Source: Blastomussa wellsi (lineage: Eukaryota; Cnidaria; Anthozoa; Scleractinia; Plerogyridae). From it: a stretch of 64,000 bases of DNA. This document shows, one piece after another, positions 25,987 through 39,250 of the stretch. Where the stretch lies: the NCBI GenBank assembly GCA_947652115.1, contig OX393564.1, positions 2,278,870 to 2,342,869 on the forward strand, written 5' to 3'. The notes below the pieces were generated by a model. It saw only the letters and a list, made by a program, of their open reading frames with translations. It had not been told where the DNA came from and made no database searches. Within the stretch, counting starts at the first letter, position 1, and each line of letters begins with the position of its first letter. The translations under genes were made by a program, and so were the position numbers.

Positions 25987-26550
25987 ACGCAACGTAAGAA
26001 ACTTGCCGCATTTAATACTTCTATAATTATAACTCAGAAAATAGCGGTAAAATACAACATCAAATCGAGAAACTAAAAACAATATCGAGTTAAATATTTC
26101 CTTCCTCTTTGAGAGAAATGTTAATTACGTTGTAAGGAACCGCAGGACAAACGCCTCCCCGATAGGAGACCAACCGATGACTCTCATCGCATCGAAGAAC
26201 TTGTCGTTTCACGTTCTTAATAGACCCATTCGGATAACGTCTTTACACCTTGTTGCTACCCAATTCAGATTATGTGATTCATTTAATTTGGAAGATAACA
26301 ATTGTTCTTTTCGGAGATAGTCACATGCACCCAGTTGGGTGTGAAATTGTACAATTCTAACCTCCCAAATGAATTGTCGTCATCTGAATTGGCTAGCATC
26401 AAGGATATAAACACGTTAACCGAATTGGTCTATAACTTGAAACTAAAAGGCAAACAATATAAACGGACAAAAAATGTCAGTTAATGTCAAGCTGAAAATA
26501 AATATGCACATTTGAGGTATGTACTGACTAAAATTTTCCTTGATTTGCAG

Positions 26551-26660
26551 GTTTATCCGAACAAGATTAGACTGTCTGTGAAAGAGGAATGAACCACCAC
26601 ATGGACAATGAAATAATTGGATATCTTTCAATTTAATAAATTATATGATTTTATATTTTA
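26551..26660 (+). other. 3' UTR exon and poly(A) region of gene 2
   Basis: The exon follows TTTGCAG and pairs with the donor after 25993. AATAAA lies at 26635-26640. It is conserved with the gene 1 UTR exon. The junction is too close to the stop codon to be expected to trigger nonsense-mediated decay. Confidence 0.6.
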
Positions 26661-26836
26661 ATTTTAAAATACAAAAAATAGAATCGAAAAAGTGTAAAGC
26701 ACTCTAAATCAGCTTAAAAATTTAATAAAATTCTCAGCATTCAAATATTTATGTTGTCTAGTTTTTCAAGGAGGTCCGTCATTTAGCAATGAAAGATATC
26801 GAGTATTTTCACACACGTGACAAGCGGCCATATATT

Positions 26837-28023
26837 CCCGGCGTAGTAAATCGAACGTTCGAAAATCGTACTCAATCGAACTCAATCCGTGGATTGAGTT
26901 CGATTAAGGTCGGCAATCGAACGAAATCGAACACCACACATTCAGCGAGTTCGATTTCCAAACAAATCGAATTCAATTGAACAAATCGAACTCAATCCGT
27001 CTGATTGAGTTCGATTGAGTTCGGAAACCGAACTCAATCGAACACAATTAAATGGATTTCGTTCGATTGCCTCTGGTGAATCTATACAAAGAAAGCCCTA
27101 AGCAAGCCCGTCAAAGCAAGTTTTTCTCGCGCTTTTTTTACTATTTATTCAATAATACAAACCCCATTTATAAACTGTCCACGGCAATTAAGAGAACAGA
27201 ACAAAACAAAGCTATCATTATTCCAGCGGGCGTATTTCGAAATTGCCATACCCTTTCCCTTTCTTTACCTAACTTACAATAGCGCCAAGACAACTCGAAG
27301 GATTACTTTTATGCAAAAATACAAGCAAATTACTAACCGCGACACAGGCTACAGCATAAAGTAGATGGATGATTATGAAAAATATCTTACTAACGATGCA
27401 CATGATTCTCTCAAATTCATCTTGGACAATTGACAGTGAACAAGAGAGTAAGAGGTGAACGAGCGTCAGTATATTGGACATTTGGGAGCATCTTACTGCC
27501 ATGACAGAAATGAGAAATAGTAAATGCAACAATAAAATTATCTTTCTCTTTAGGTCAAAATCAAAGTAAATGATCAGATGTTCGTGTACATTTAGTTCTT
27601 GAGTGTCAAGAGTTATCTTATCCCGCGCTCTTAAGAGTGCTCCGCTTGAAGATGACAAAGCATTGCTCTTGTGGAAAAAAAGAGAGCTGATTGAATTCTC
27701 TGGTACCTCGCGTAGTTCCTCTGTGTGTAAATTCAATGATTCCGTAGAAGTAACGGTGACTCGCCCATTATCGTCACATGTGTCATTTTGCATTTGTCTG
27801 GCTTGTGTTACCTTTTCAATTAGATTTGCTTTACTCTCACTTGATTTGAAAGACACGCCCATCTCCATCAGTACTTCGTTCGATTGGGTTCGATTGATTT
27901 TTTTACTTTTCGGTGAGTTCGATTTCATTCGATTGTCGAACACAATCGAACGCAATCCACCGATTGAGTTCGATTGAGTTCGATTGACATTAAGTTCGAT
28001 TCGGTTCGATTTACTACGCCGGG
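26837..28023. mobile_element. 1.19-kb inverted-repeat DNA element with AATCGAAC-type subterminal repeats
   Basis: 20-bp inverted termini CCCGGCGTAGTAAATCGAAC, flanked on both sides by TATATT as a likely target duplication. The first 230 bp and last 150 bp are packed with variants of ATTGAGTTCGATTGAG in both orientations. The interior has a 228-codon minus-strand open frame (27955-27269). Its N-terminal part is charged, with a SAP-like stretch around MGVSFKSSESKANLIEK, and its C-terminal half is hydrophobic. I do not recognise a transposase, so the element is probably non-autonomous or decayed. Confidence 0.65.
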
Positions 28024-28381
28024 TATATTAGATTCTTGAAACAAAAGATGATATTTTCATAACAACAGACTTCAATTCCCGGAGGATTGTTTTGGGACAC
28101 CAATATGGCCGCCATGATATTTGAAAACACTCAAAAAGGAGCTCATTTTCAGTTCATTTATGTCGATACAAAACGTTGGCATCCTCTGCCTCGAAGTTGT
28201 TTGAATTTAGGTTCACACTGACATAAGCGTATTTTCCAGGCCACATTGTGCATTACTTAATTCGCGCTGTAAGATACTAATTTGTGCAGACTGGTTTTTC
28301 CACTTCCTTACTATTCATATTTATTACTACTGTCTCTGATTGTGGCTAATTCGAAATTTGGCAACATTGTTCCCGATAATC

Positions 28382-28407
28382 AATAATAATAATAATAATA
28401 ATAATAA
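28382..28407. repeat. AAT microsatellite
   Basis: About eight AAT units followed by AACAACTTTATTTC, a pattern suggesting the reverse-oriented tail of a LINE-type insertion (inference). Confidence 0.7.
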
Positions 28408-29755
28408 CAACTTTATTTCAGTGTCAATAAAGATAGCAGTTACAACCACTAATTGGGGACACCTAGCTCAAGCAACAAAACCGTGTCGGGCATTTTTTTA
28501 TTTTTTGTCTATCAAAAGTTAAGCCTGTTTTAGCTGAAGAAATAGTTGTTTTCTAAGCCCGCAAAGTTTAACCAATGTTAAAAACAAACTTGACAACAAA
28601 TCGATAATCCCAGACAGGTTTTTTAGAGAAAGGTGTGAAGAACACATAGCGATGCTCGTCGTTTCCGAATCCGACCGGACACTAACTCTATTTGTGAACC
28701 TCGGTCCTTTTAGAACTCTAACGCCCTATTCAGACAAAATTACTTTATTTCATATAAATTTTTTGTAATCTATTAAAAATTAAATGCCCGTTTCCGTTTT
28801 CAAATATCTGCAGCAGTTCCTGAGATACTTAAGTTTTAAAAAATTGAAAAAAAAAGCGAGCAGCCTGAGTTCATTTGCTTAACCAAATGTTAAATCAAGT
28901 AAATAAATTGAGCTATTTCAGTCGGTTTTCTACAGAGACAGCTGAAACTTGGCACACTAATAGTTCTACAGGCGACACACCTAATATGATATTTGAATCC
29001 TATTTCCATGACAACACACTCTATTTCAGTCTCCTCGAACCTGTTTTCAGTATTTTCTCAGTCCCCGCTTGTTCAGAACATGCATAATTCCGCGTGTCCG
29101 TCGGTAAATACCCGGAGATCCCGTAGGAAAATACGAGGGCTTAGGCTCCGCTTAGCACGTGGTATTTTGACCGTTACTGAGGACGGGAGTACTGGGACTG
29201 AATGCGCGTCGCTGCAGTGATTTAGCACGCGCGGGAAAATCAAAATCTTTATAATCATCCTAAGTCTCAATTTCACGTGTAAAATCCTTTGCAATTGTCT
29301 TCAAACGTCCACACGCGGCTAAGGGTGTAGAAACTATTGTTATTCAAATTCGGGAGCCATTTATACAAAGTGTCTAATAATTTAATCATCGTGGCGAATA
29401 GAGAGGTCCATTAAGGAGGGGGGGGGGGGGGGGGGGTCTGACTATCCCGTATCCAGTTAATTGCAGCGGTTTGTATCTCCAACGTTTATGTTCGATATCC
29501 CCGAATCTCCTTGTTTCAATATCCCGAATCCCGTTAATCTTTTACCCCAAATATCCCGTATCCTTATATTTTTTACCCAAATATCCCGTATCTCAAAAAC
29601 CCCTAACAGGAGGTCTAAATACAGGTCGAGCCAATGTCGCTGATGCTACAAAGTTTGCTGTGTTATCGTGATGCAAACAGTTCAAGAGAGTTATTTACCG
29701 ATTGGAAAGTAGAAAAAATAACTTTGACGACTGGGGCGATACCGACTGCAGAACA

Positions 29756-30617
29756 GAATATTCGTATTCTCCGACGGCCCTGGGGCGAGAGCCTTCTGAA
29801 CATGAATGCAAGGCTAATGCGGGGAACTTCGCTCGGAAATAAAAAAAAATGCCGGAAAACCAAAATTCGTTGCAAGGCTCTGGAGTTTGTAAGTGATCTG
29901 CAGGTTAGAGGAATACCTTAATTAAGCGAACATGCAAAAAGATTTGGTAGGAGTGAAGACAGATTAATTGATCTGACAGGAGATTACGAGTCAGTCAGGA
30001 GTCAATATCCCCAATCTGCGGCGAAATACTTTTTAACTATTTTGTCCAAAAAATTTGCTGAACTGATTCTGTTTAGTCTTTGACGACCATCTGATTTCGC
30101 TTTCACCAAAAGGGGGAAAATACTGGAGAAACTACAAGTAAATATATTTCTCACTCGCCGGCACATTTCTTTGATCGCCAAACTGACCAAAACTTCCACA
30201 TTCGCGTTGAGCCAAAAACATCAAACCTTTGGTCCAAAAACAAGCTTTTCATTTTACTTCAGCGATACTGATGTCCATAGTTTGAAGATCATTTAATTTT
30301 CTCCCTGCAAAAAATGTGTATAAGTTAACAGAATTGTAAATAGTAGAAAGTAAACAACTTGTGCGCGTGACGAGTATGAGTAGCCGTTCGAGCCTTCTCT
30401 GTCATTCCTGTCACATTTTTTTGCCTTTTTGTTTAATTCTAGTTTTCCTCTTGCCTGTAGATCACTTTTAAGCTCCAAAACATTGAAGCATTTAATTCTG
30501 TTTTGGTTTTCCGACACCCGAGCTGTAATTTTCCTCATGTTTCTTTGTATTTTCAAGCGAAGTTCCCCGCATTAGCCTCGCATTCATGTTTAGAAGGCTC
30601 TCGCCGCAGAATGACGC
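29756..30617. repeat. Inverted repeat upstream of UGDH
   Basis: The arm at about 29756-29920 (CGAGAGCCTTCTGAACATGA...) returns in reverse complement at about 30455-30617. Both arms can be read as a SAP-like peptide ending in LxSDLQxRG, so they may come from a coding part of a mobile element. Confidence 0.55.
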
Positions 30618-30817
30618 GCAGTCGACCCAGGTCTCCTCGAACTTAAAACCAACCAATCAGCGTCGAGCAAAGGAATACCCCTTTGGCAACCCGCTGACCA
30701 CTTTTAGGAAATCTGAATAATGCGAATAATGCGGCCTGTAAACAGAAATCAACTCAAGTCAATACACGGCGCTTCATTTTAGAAGCGTTTATAGTTGTCT
30801 ATTCACCCATCGGAGAA

Positions 30818-33800
30818 ATGAATTCTGTCAAAGCAATTTGTTGTATAGGTGCTGGTTATGTTGGCGGTCCAACATGTAGTGTCATCGCGCTAAAATGCCC
30901 AGAGATTAAAGTTACAGTAGTGGACTTGAGTCAGTCCAGAATAGACTCGTGGAATTCGGAAAAATTACCGATCTTTGAGGTAAGTAAATGGAAAACTCTT
31001 AGAGTTAGGCTCGTCGATAAAATATTTGATTGATTGTTGACAGATTTTAGCCTCTTTCTTGTATCTTAACAGCCAGGTCTTGACTCTGTTGTAAAGCAGT
31101 GTCGTGGCAAAAACCTGTTCTTTTCAACGGATATCGACAGTGCAATTCGTGAAGCAGACTTAATTTTCATCTGCGTGAGTATTGATCTATTGAATTCATT
31201 GTATTCACGTATCCATTTATTTGATACAGGAATTGTTATTAAATGGATTCAAATTCAAATGTGTTTTCCCTGGTCGAAGTGACTTATTAAACCGGATCCA
31301 ACATTTATTTAATTTCAGGTTAACACGCCGACAAAAACGTTTGGTTTGGGAAAGGTGAGCTAATACAGTTCGTAAAAAGCGTTAGCAGGATTTAACAGCT
31401 TAATAATGGACTCGATGTTATGTTTTAATCAACTAAACTAAATAGCTTTCCGTGGGAAATTAAATATGTATGCCATGTTACGTGGTCAATCTTCGATTAG
31501 CTAATATTTCGCTGATCGACAGTAGGGCCTCTCACTTTAGTTAATTGAAGTTTGTATTGAAGCCAGATTTTTGCCCTTCGATCTCGTTGTTATAGCGATT
31601 TTATTTTAATTGCTTCGATTAACGCAAGGGTCTATTGAAATATATATATTAAAAAAGTAATTAAGGCCGTAAAAGATTAGTGAACAGTCACAAATTCCTC
31701 TTGGTTTGAATTCAAAAGATATCATGATTTCAAAAATCCGGACGATATAAGCTTAATATTGATACTTTGATTTTCACTTATTGGAGCCAAATTTGTACTT
31801 TTCTGTTACCATTATGCAAGCAGCTAAATAAATTGTGGATATTCACAGAGCTACCATCACTTAGCAAAACAAAAAATCAACAAAAGAAACACAAAAAAAT
31901 GAAACCCAATAGATCAATTTCGATATTTTAAAATTCAGTCTAAAACAATAGACCTCAGCACGATGGTTCGGGGAATGCACTTTTTTGTTCTTACCACATT
32001 TTGACGTCATCATTCAGTGATCTATTACTGAACAGATGCACGGCAACATGGGATCTATTTGTTAACTGCTATAATTATAGTATATTCTTTGTGTTTGTAT
32101 TTTTACTACTGTGAACATGGCCCAGTTTGATATTAATTCTTAGTGTGCATGCTGTTAAAATAATAATAATGATAATGATAATGATAACAAAAAAGCTTCA
32201 GACCTTTACATAGGAGTCTGCCTATGGATGGTTAAGATGTTGTATTTGTATTTGGCTTGGCCCATCTTGGTGTTTGTTTAGATCTGTGGGAGCTGTCTGC
32301 CTGTAGCAGGCAGGGTTGTCAATAAGATTTGAAGTATGTGGAGATATTTTGAAAGTAGTCGGCACTGGGGGCCCTTTTGTTGAGCGTTTTTGCAATGACC
32401 GCTTTTTTCCCACTTATCTCCGCCAAATTGTGGCCGGCAAAAATGTTTAAGTAGCCAGCGATATCGCTGGTCGCTGGCGCTTATTGACAACCCTGAGCAG
32501 AGAACTAAAACAAAATTCTGTTTTTGCCCTGTTGTTCCCTTCCCACTATTTGTTTCTTTTAATCCTTTGTTGTATGATTATTGTAAATTTGGCCTATCCT
32601 GATCATGCTAAAATATGCCTGTGTCAATATACTGATAATTGTTTTGGCTAATTCTAATATTTCTTGCCTTTCACAGTTATATTAATTTATTATATTGCTC
32701 TGGATGAAGTTATATTGTTTGAACAGCCTAATGATTATGCATTTTTGCTGCAGCAATATATTAATTTCTTTCTGCTTGCTTGTGCTTCTCAACAATAATT
32801 GAATAAGTTTGCAATATATGCATAAATAATAGTTATTTAAAATTCTTTTAACAAATACAAGATTCTGTGGACATTATATGCACCAACATCATATTAGTAT
32901 ATATCATGTTTCCATATTTTAGGGTCGTGCACCAGATTTGAAGTATATTGAATCGGCTGCAAGGCACATTGCTGAGGTTGCAGATGGTGAAAAGATTGTT
33001 GTAGAAAAGAGTACAGTCCCTGTGAGAGCTGCAGAAAGGTAATATTTAAGAACCAGATATTTTTACCCTCCTGTTTTGGCCAGAAACCTCCCGTTTTTGG
33101 CGAATGTTTCCAGCCTCCTGTTTTCGTTTAAAATTCTTCCGGTTTGTTAAACTCTCGCTAGCCAAAGAAAGATAATATTTTCTTTGTTTAGCCAGTCTTC
33201 AAGCATGATTCTTTGCTATTTTTCTGTGGTTTCTCAGCCTTTTTTACCCGTTAGACATCCTAGCATGAGGCTGCAGTAATTTAGGATGTGGTAATGCACT
33301 GGATTGCCTCAAATGCATTCATTGGTCATCATGGCATGCTCCTGTGGCACTCGATTTCTTTGTCGATACTAACACTATTTTCCATTGACCGTGATCTCAA
33401 AATGCAGAAATTACATCTTAGAGGTACATATCTTAAAATTTTTCCTGGGGAGCTTGCCTCCGGACCCCCTAGAGGCTTGTGCCTGCGGGGCTTGAGGACG
33501 CAGCTACGCCACATCGAAAACCTTTCTTTTTCTTTAGTTCACAGGGTTGGAATCTCTGAAGTACATAAATTCAACCAGACAGTCAGTACAGTGTCCTGGC
33601 TAGCTGTACTAGAGAGTCAATTTTTATAACAAGATATTGATATTTCTATATCAATATTTTTCCCCAAAATCAGAAAAAAATAACTATAAAACACATATTT
33701 TATAAGAAACACAGGACCCGGGAAATTTAATGACCTGCACAGATCAGTTATCAAGCTATGCAAAGACGGTTTTTATAAATTTAATTAAAATCAATAGCAT

Positions 33801-36800
33801 GAAATCTAATTTTTTTTCAGTATTAAAAGAATATTTGATGCAAATGGAAGCCGAGGAAAATTCCAGGTTTGAGTTGTTTCAATTTAATATTGTACATTAT
33901 GTAACATGCTAAATTATTCACTGAGTATGTGGCATTTTTGCTGCTAAAGTTACAAGGCAGTTGGAACTTAGATTGACTGGCATAAAAATTGGTCTGTTTT
34001 GCAATACGGTCACTGATCTCAGAGCAGCTGAAACTTCAAATTATTGCTAAGTGGAATTAAATATTAAATTTATTCACCTCTGGAAGTATTCATGAGGGTC
34101 ACAAATATTTTGATTATGTTTCAAGAGTGAAGACAATGCATGTGCTTGTATGAGCGTATTGGCCCTGTTCTTGCAGTATCCTCTGCACCATTATGTGGCT
34201 TACTCTTAAAGTTATTTTTTTATAGGTTTTGTCTAATCCAGAGTTTTTGGCTGAGGGTACAGCGATTAAAGACTTATTGGATCCTGACAGGGTCTTGATA
34301 GGTTAGTAATCTTTACTTCCACTATTTAAGGGAGTTATGCCAGGGACACTTAATTTCTGTACAGTATCCTGGGTCATACGATTATGAGTTAATTGGTAAA
34401 TGCATGATTCATATAGGCAGATTTAAGCAGATTTATTGAATTTCAGTCAAATCGCATGCAGAGGTCAGAAGAATTTTCCGTCTTGTCCTGATGGACAAGA
34501 TACAGCTTTTTCTGTTGTGCATGCAACTTAGTAACTTTCTTAATATTTGCTCACTTCTGGAATGCTCAGTGGGCATGATCATAAGCAACTGTCAGCCTGA
34601 AACTAATTAAATTTTGTTTTTAAGACTATAAATAAACTCAGGCAAGCATGAAATATTCCCAAGCAAGCGACATTTCGAAAGTTGTTCACCTGACGTCAAG
34701 CTGGACTTTAATTCTTTTCTTTTTATCCCTGATTTGTAAGCCTTTTTTGGTTATTTGATAGGAGGAGAGCAAACTAGGGAAGGATATAAGGCAATTGAAG
34801 CCATGTCATCAGTTTATGAACACTGGATACCCAAAGAAAATATTATTAAGACAAACACTTGGTCCTCGGAACTCTCAAAACTGGTTAGTGAGCTACTGTG
34901 CAGCATACTTATTATATTTATATGTTATAAGTAAATGTGTAACTTGCTTGGTCTGGGACAATAAACAATATTATCTGGTATGTGTCCCCCCCCCAAAAAA
35001 AAAAAAATGTTCATCCTCTCCCACAGAGGGCCAATAGAAATTCCCTCCCAAGGTTTAAACAAAACTTCTGTCTATTTCTATATGCCATGGGTGGTGATGG
35101 TGGTTGGGGCAAAGGGGTGAAATTAGGAAAACTCTCTGTGCGGGAAGTATGGTATTTTCTGGAGCAACGCAATACTGACTTCAGACTTCTTCTGTTTACC
35201 AAATAAATACCCTCCCCTGTATGCCGGAAAAAACAGTGATCATTTTGATTTGTAGTCAGAAGCATTTTGTAGGGTTGTTTGGACAAGTTTAGTTGCTGCA
35301 CAAGTGTTGGCAAAGTATTTTTTTTTCCACTGGTCAGATATAATATTATTATGGATTGCTATCAAGAACTATTGACCAGGGCTGCAAATATAACAGATGG
35401 ACATCCGACAATGGTTCACCAAAATTTGCCATTGTCTGATGAAATCTGATCTGTGGTCGGACAGAATGCATTGCTAGTTGGCTACCATTAGTCTCGATCC
35501 TGCTTTCAACACAATCACACCTTCTGTGATTTTTTTCCTTTTTATAATGTACAATGTAAAATGCTGTATTATAGCGTGACGCGCCTTAGTGTGGCCACTC
35601 AACAAACTTTTTTGACAAGTTATAATTTGCCAATCAGACAGTGTGAATTTGTTTGAGTTGTCCCACCTCCTTGCAATGTTCAAAGTTGTTGTAACAAAAT
35701 CTGTCGCGTTTTTAACAAGGAGGCGGGACAACTGCTTTCCGAGTGGCTAACTTGTCAAAAAACTGAGTTTGTTGGGTGGCCACACTAAGGCGTGTCGTGC
35801 TGTAATTGGCAAGGTCAATGATAATTTGGCCAGATCATAATTTTCCTTTCATATTGTTTCTGCAGGCAGCCAATGCATTTCTAGCTCAACGAATCTCCAG
35901 CATCAATGCCATGAGCGCAATCTGTGAGGCCACTGGTGCTGACGTGTCTGAAGTAGCCGGTGCTATTGGACGGGACACAAGAATAGGAAGCAATTTTTTG
36001 CAAGCCTCAGTTGGTATGATTTCGGTTTGATCAGGACTTTTGTACGGGGTATTGAGGGCTAAAGGGTGCTTACTTCAATGAAAGAATGGACCAGGATGTT
36101 AAACAGTTCTGCAGTGGCGTGAGCCTCTCGTAACCTAACTAAAATGTGCAAGGAAATAGAAATATGTTCAATATATATGTTATTTTTTATAAACAATAGG
36201 GTTTGGTGGAAGCTGCTTCCAAAAGGACGTTCTTAATCTTGTGTACCTCTCCGAAGCTCTGAACTTGCCTGAAGTTGCAAACTACTGGTACCAAGTGATT
36301 GCAATGAATGAGTATCAGAGGCGGCGATTTGCAAATAGGATTGTGAATTGCTTGTTTAACACGGTCACTGACAAGAAGATTGCACTGCTTGGATTTGCCT
36401 TCAAGAAGAACACTGGGGACACAAGGTGTGCCATTATAAGGAAAAAAGTTAATTACAGTTGAACTTCAGGGCTTTCCATAAGACCAGGCACCTGCTAGTG
36501 GAGGTCCGACAGGCTACAATTCATGCCGCTCCCTGAAAAGGGGAGGGGGTCTGCTGACAGGTGACACACAAGGGCTGCAAAATCTCATTGTAAGCCCTGT
36601 ACTGCACCTCCCTAAAGGATGGTCGGAAAATCCCTCCCTTAAGCAAGCACAAAGCCATGGACACAGCCACTTTCAAACACTGTACACATGTAAATAAAGT
36701 TTATTTTGTAACTGCCCATGATAAGCAGATGGTTCTTCTGGTTCTAAAGATGGCCGGTTTTGGGATTGTTGTTGTCAACAGGTCACGCTAACTGTGAATC

Positions 36801-38774
36801 TGCTGAAGGACATCAAAAGTCATTCGATGAAAATTTGAACTTGTGATCAAACAAGCACACAGCCATAAAATTCATAGTTAAATATGTTTACAATAGTTAC
36901 ACGTAGATAAGTGCTCAGTTAAATTCATGAAAACCTTGTCCTCTTACCTTAGCTGAGGTACTGACATTTTGTCTTTTTGTGATGATAGGGAATCAGCAAG
37001 TATTTACATTTGTAAATATTTGATGGATGAAGGTGCACAGATAACAGTATATGATCCCAAAGTTGAAAAAGATCAAGTCTTTTTGTAAGTAAAAAGAATG
37101 ATGTCAAGGACATAAAGATGATGGAAGAATTACTGTGCTATAGACCTTTTGCATGCAGTTAAATATGTCAAATTTCTGCGTTATTTTAAATCTTTAAAGG
37201 GAACCTCAGCTCTTGAAACAAGTTGACGTTAAGTTTTCTAAAATAGTGTCTAAATTTCACATTTTCCGGATGAGGAAATACAATATTTCGTACTCATAAA
37301 AAAAGAGAAAAAGATTATCGTTTTTAAATTTCCGGCGCGCCGCCATTTTGGATTTTATGACGCCAGTGCGCTGGCCCATTATTTCATACAAAGAACCTCT
37401 TATTAATAACAATAAGGACAACGCAATGACGTCATAAAATCCAACATGGCGGCCCACGGGAATTTTAAAAGTGATAATGACCGATAATCTTTTCCGTTTT
37501 TATCCTATGAAAAGTTATGTCTCCCTTGTCCGGAGAAAATTGTAATTTAGACACTATTTTAGACTACTTAAAGTCAACGTGTTTCAAGAGCTGAGGTTCC
37601 CTTTAACTTAATATGTGCTCAATGCAGATGAAACTCACAGCATAAACCCAGTTGATAAAACCAAATTATCTTGTTATACCTCCCACCGACACAACCACAG
37701 TTTCTTTAGAAACTTACCCCCTGTATTTCATGTACACTGATTGCCAAGTTGCTTTTATTTCTGCACAGGGAGTTGACACACCCGTCTATTTCAGAAGATC
37801 CAGAGAGAGGTATTTTCCCTAAACCAATCTAACTGAAGGATGTGCCTTTCATATGAATAAAAAATTCATCAAAATTTGATTTATTTGACAAATTTTAATG
37901 AACTTTTGTAACCTTTTTCCTCCAGTGGACCGTTTGATAACAATTGCTGATGATCCTTACAAAGCTGTGGAAAACGCACATGCACTAGTTGTTTGTACAG
38001 AGTGGGATGAATTCAAGGTTTGTGTTTTGTTATTTCTCAAGTTGTCTTGCTTATTTTGGCTTTCAAGTGGTTTACGACTCAAAGTTAAATATTTCTCTTT
38101 GCAATTTGTTTGAAACTTTGGCCTTGTTGAAAAATTACAATATAAATTTACCTACGCAAGGAATTTTTCTCGTAATTTTGCTATGGCGGCCACAGGTCAT
38201 CTTAAAAGCATTTTTTAAATAGCTTGGCCTACTCCTATCTTGAAGAAATAAGAATTCATGCATGCGAAATTCGAGAAATTTGTCAGGACATCACGCGAGT
38301 AATTTAGAGTGTTTGAGCGTGCGAGTGCTTTCTCGTCTCTGATCATCAGTAAATTAACTGATTTTCAATAAGTTTAGCAAATAGAAAAGACAAAACAACA
38401 AGCGACAGTCTTAACTGTAGTACTGGACACACTGAATAAAAGTAAAGGATTACATTTAACAGCGGGGACAACTGTCGTGTCAACTATTTCCAGTTTCATG
38501 TTCTTTGCCAACCAGTAGTAGTAGTAGTAAAACTTTATTCACACTCAAAGTAGATCATTTGTTTTTTTTTTTGTTGATTTCACAGACGTATGACTACAAG
38601 CGTATTTATGACAGTATGCTAAAGCCTGCTTTTGCATTTGATGGACGAATGATCCTAGATCACTGCCATTTGCATGAAATTGGATTCCAAGTGGAAACCA
38701 TTGGGAAAGTCGTGTCTTCCGGATACATGCTGCCATTAACTCCCCCACTAGCACCCCCTAAGGAAGAGAAATGA
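30818..38774 (+). CDS. UGDH: UDP-glucose 6-dehydrogenase (483 aa)
   Basis: Thirteen exons: 30818-30979, 31073-31174, 31319-31354, 32923-33038, 33821-33866, 34226-34301, 34762-34883, 35866-36013, 36200-36425, 36989-37084, 37769-37809, 37926-38017, 38586-38774, joining in frame to 484 codons. The enzyme oxidises UDP-glucose to UDP-glucuronate with two NAD+ in the cytosol, feeding glycosaminoglycan synthesis and glucuronidation. The N-terminal Rossmann motif GAGYVGG is at residues 11-17. [11 protein letters not shown] (Glu160 and Glu164), ELSKLAAN (Lys219, Asn223) and the catalytic loop [10 protein letters not shown] (Cys275) match the human active-site residues with an offset of -1. The C-terminal UDP-binding domain contains [11 protein letters not shown]. 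The length is close to the 494 aa of the human enzyme; the C-terminal tail is shorter and proline-rich. No key residue is missing. It lies between two divergent pairs of lectin genes, on the same strand as gene 2. Introns carry several fold-back elements. Confidence 0.97.
35573..35801. mobile_element. Fold-back element in UGDH intron 7
   Basis: About 230 bp. The arms GCGTGACGCGCCTTAGTGTG and imperfect complement run to about 50 bp each. No coding capacity. Confidence 0.65.
37193..37606. mobile_element. Fold-back element family D in UGDH intron 10
   Basis: About 414 bp between TTTAAAGGGAACCTCAGCTC and its complement, with long imperfect arms containing the segment GCCATTTTGGATTTTATGAC. It is related to the disrupted copy at 40349-41336. 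Confidence 0.65.
37645..37722. repeat. Dispersed repeat E, fragment 1
   Basis: Shares ACCCAGTTGATAAAACCAAA and CACAGTTTCTTTAGAAACTT with copies at 39251-39354 and 48686-48825. It lies in UGDH intron 10. Confidence 0.6.
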
Positions 38775-39250
38775 ACTCTCCTTCTTGACCAAAGTTACTC
38801 AAAATCTACTCTGTGATGTTTTCCCTCCTATCCACGTGCGATACCTTACACATGTAAACCTAATAGATATGTATTTAAAATCGATTTTCAAACCGCTGAA
38901 AGGGCGATTAAAGTCGAAAAATAATCATTCAAAGGCAAGTAGGATCAGGGAAAACTTTTTTTCGCGGTCAGGAAATTCTTGAGATGTCAAAGTCAGCGAA
39001 ACGTAATATCAAAAATCATATCGTGAGTTTTGAAGGAACTGTTGGTTACTTTGTATACCTCCTCACCCCTCCCCCCCCCCCCCCCCCACGACCGAACTTC
39101 TTGACAAATAACAGTACGCAAAGTTTCCAAACTTATGAGATGCTAATGGTAGTTCAATTTCTATTTAATATTTAAATTTCTCTTATTCTATCAAAGCAAC
39201 CGTAAGGGAATAAGTGGAATAAAACTGGCACAATTCCTTGATTCGCTCCC

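Larger units (their letters stand above)
13555..26775 (+). repeat. Right arm of a large inverted duplication (gene 2 and flanks)
   Basis: Mirror copy of 1730-12305. The arm is longer because of arm-specific insertions: about 2 kb between 13.9 and 16.1 kb that includes two MITE copies, a fold-back element at 19357-19666, extra sequence in intron 6, and about 330 bp in intron 11. The 13555-13800 segment (upstream flank) reads in reverse complement almost like 12000-12300, which places the palindrome centre near 12.9 kb. Confidence 0.85.
28024..30817. other. Intergenic DNA upstream of UGDH
   Basis: No supported gene. It contains an AAT microsatellite followed by AACAACTTTATTTC (28382-28420, like the reversed 3' end of a non-LTR element), a long poly-G run (29418-29436), degenerate tandem units of AAATATCCCGTATC (about 29508-29600) and an inverted repeat (29756-29920 and 30455-30617). 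The UGDH 5' flank has no clear TATA box. Confidence 0.5.

Noticed and set aside
25888..26640. Extra coding exon at 26551 for gene 2
   Set aside because: An in-frame stop at 25984-25986 precedes the donor, and gene 1 has the same stop, so the exon is 3' UTR.
27269..27955. 228-codon open frame as a host gene
   Set aside because: It lies wholly inside an inverted-repeat element and overlaps its subterminal repeats, so it is treated as part of the mobile element.
29418..29436. Long poly-G run as a G-quadruplex or regulatory element
   Set aside because: A simple homopolymer with no other support; similar runs occur near 16000, 39070 and 48204.
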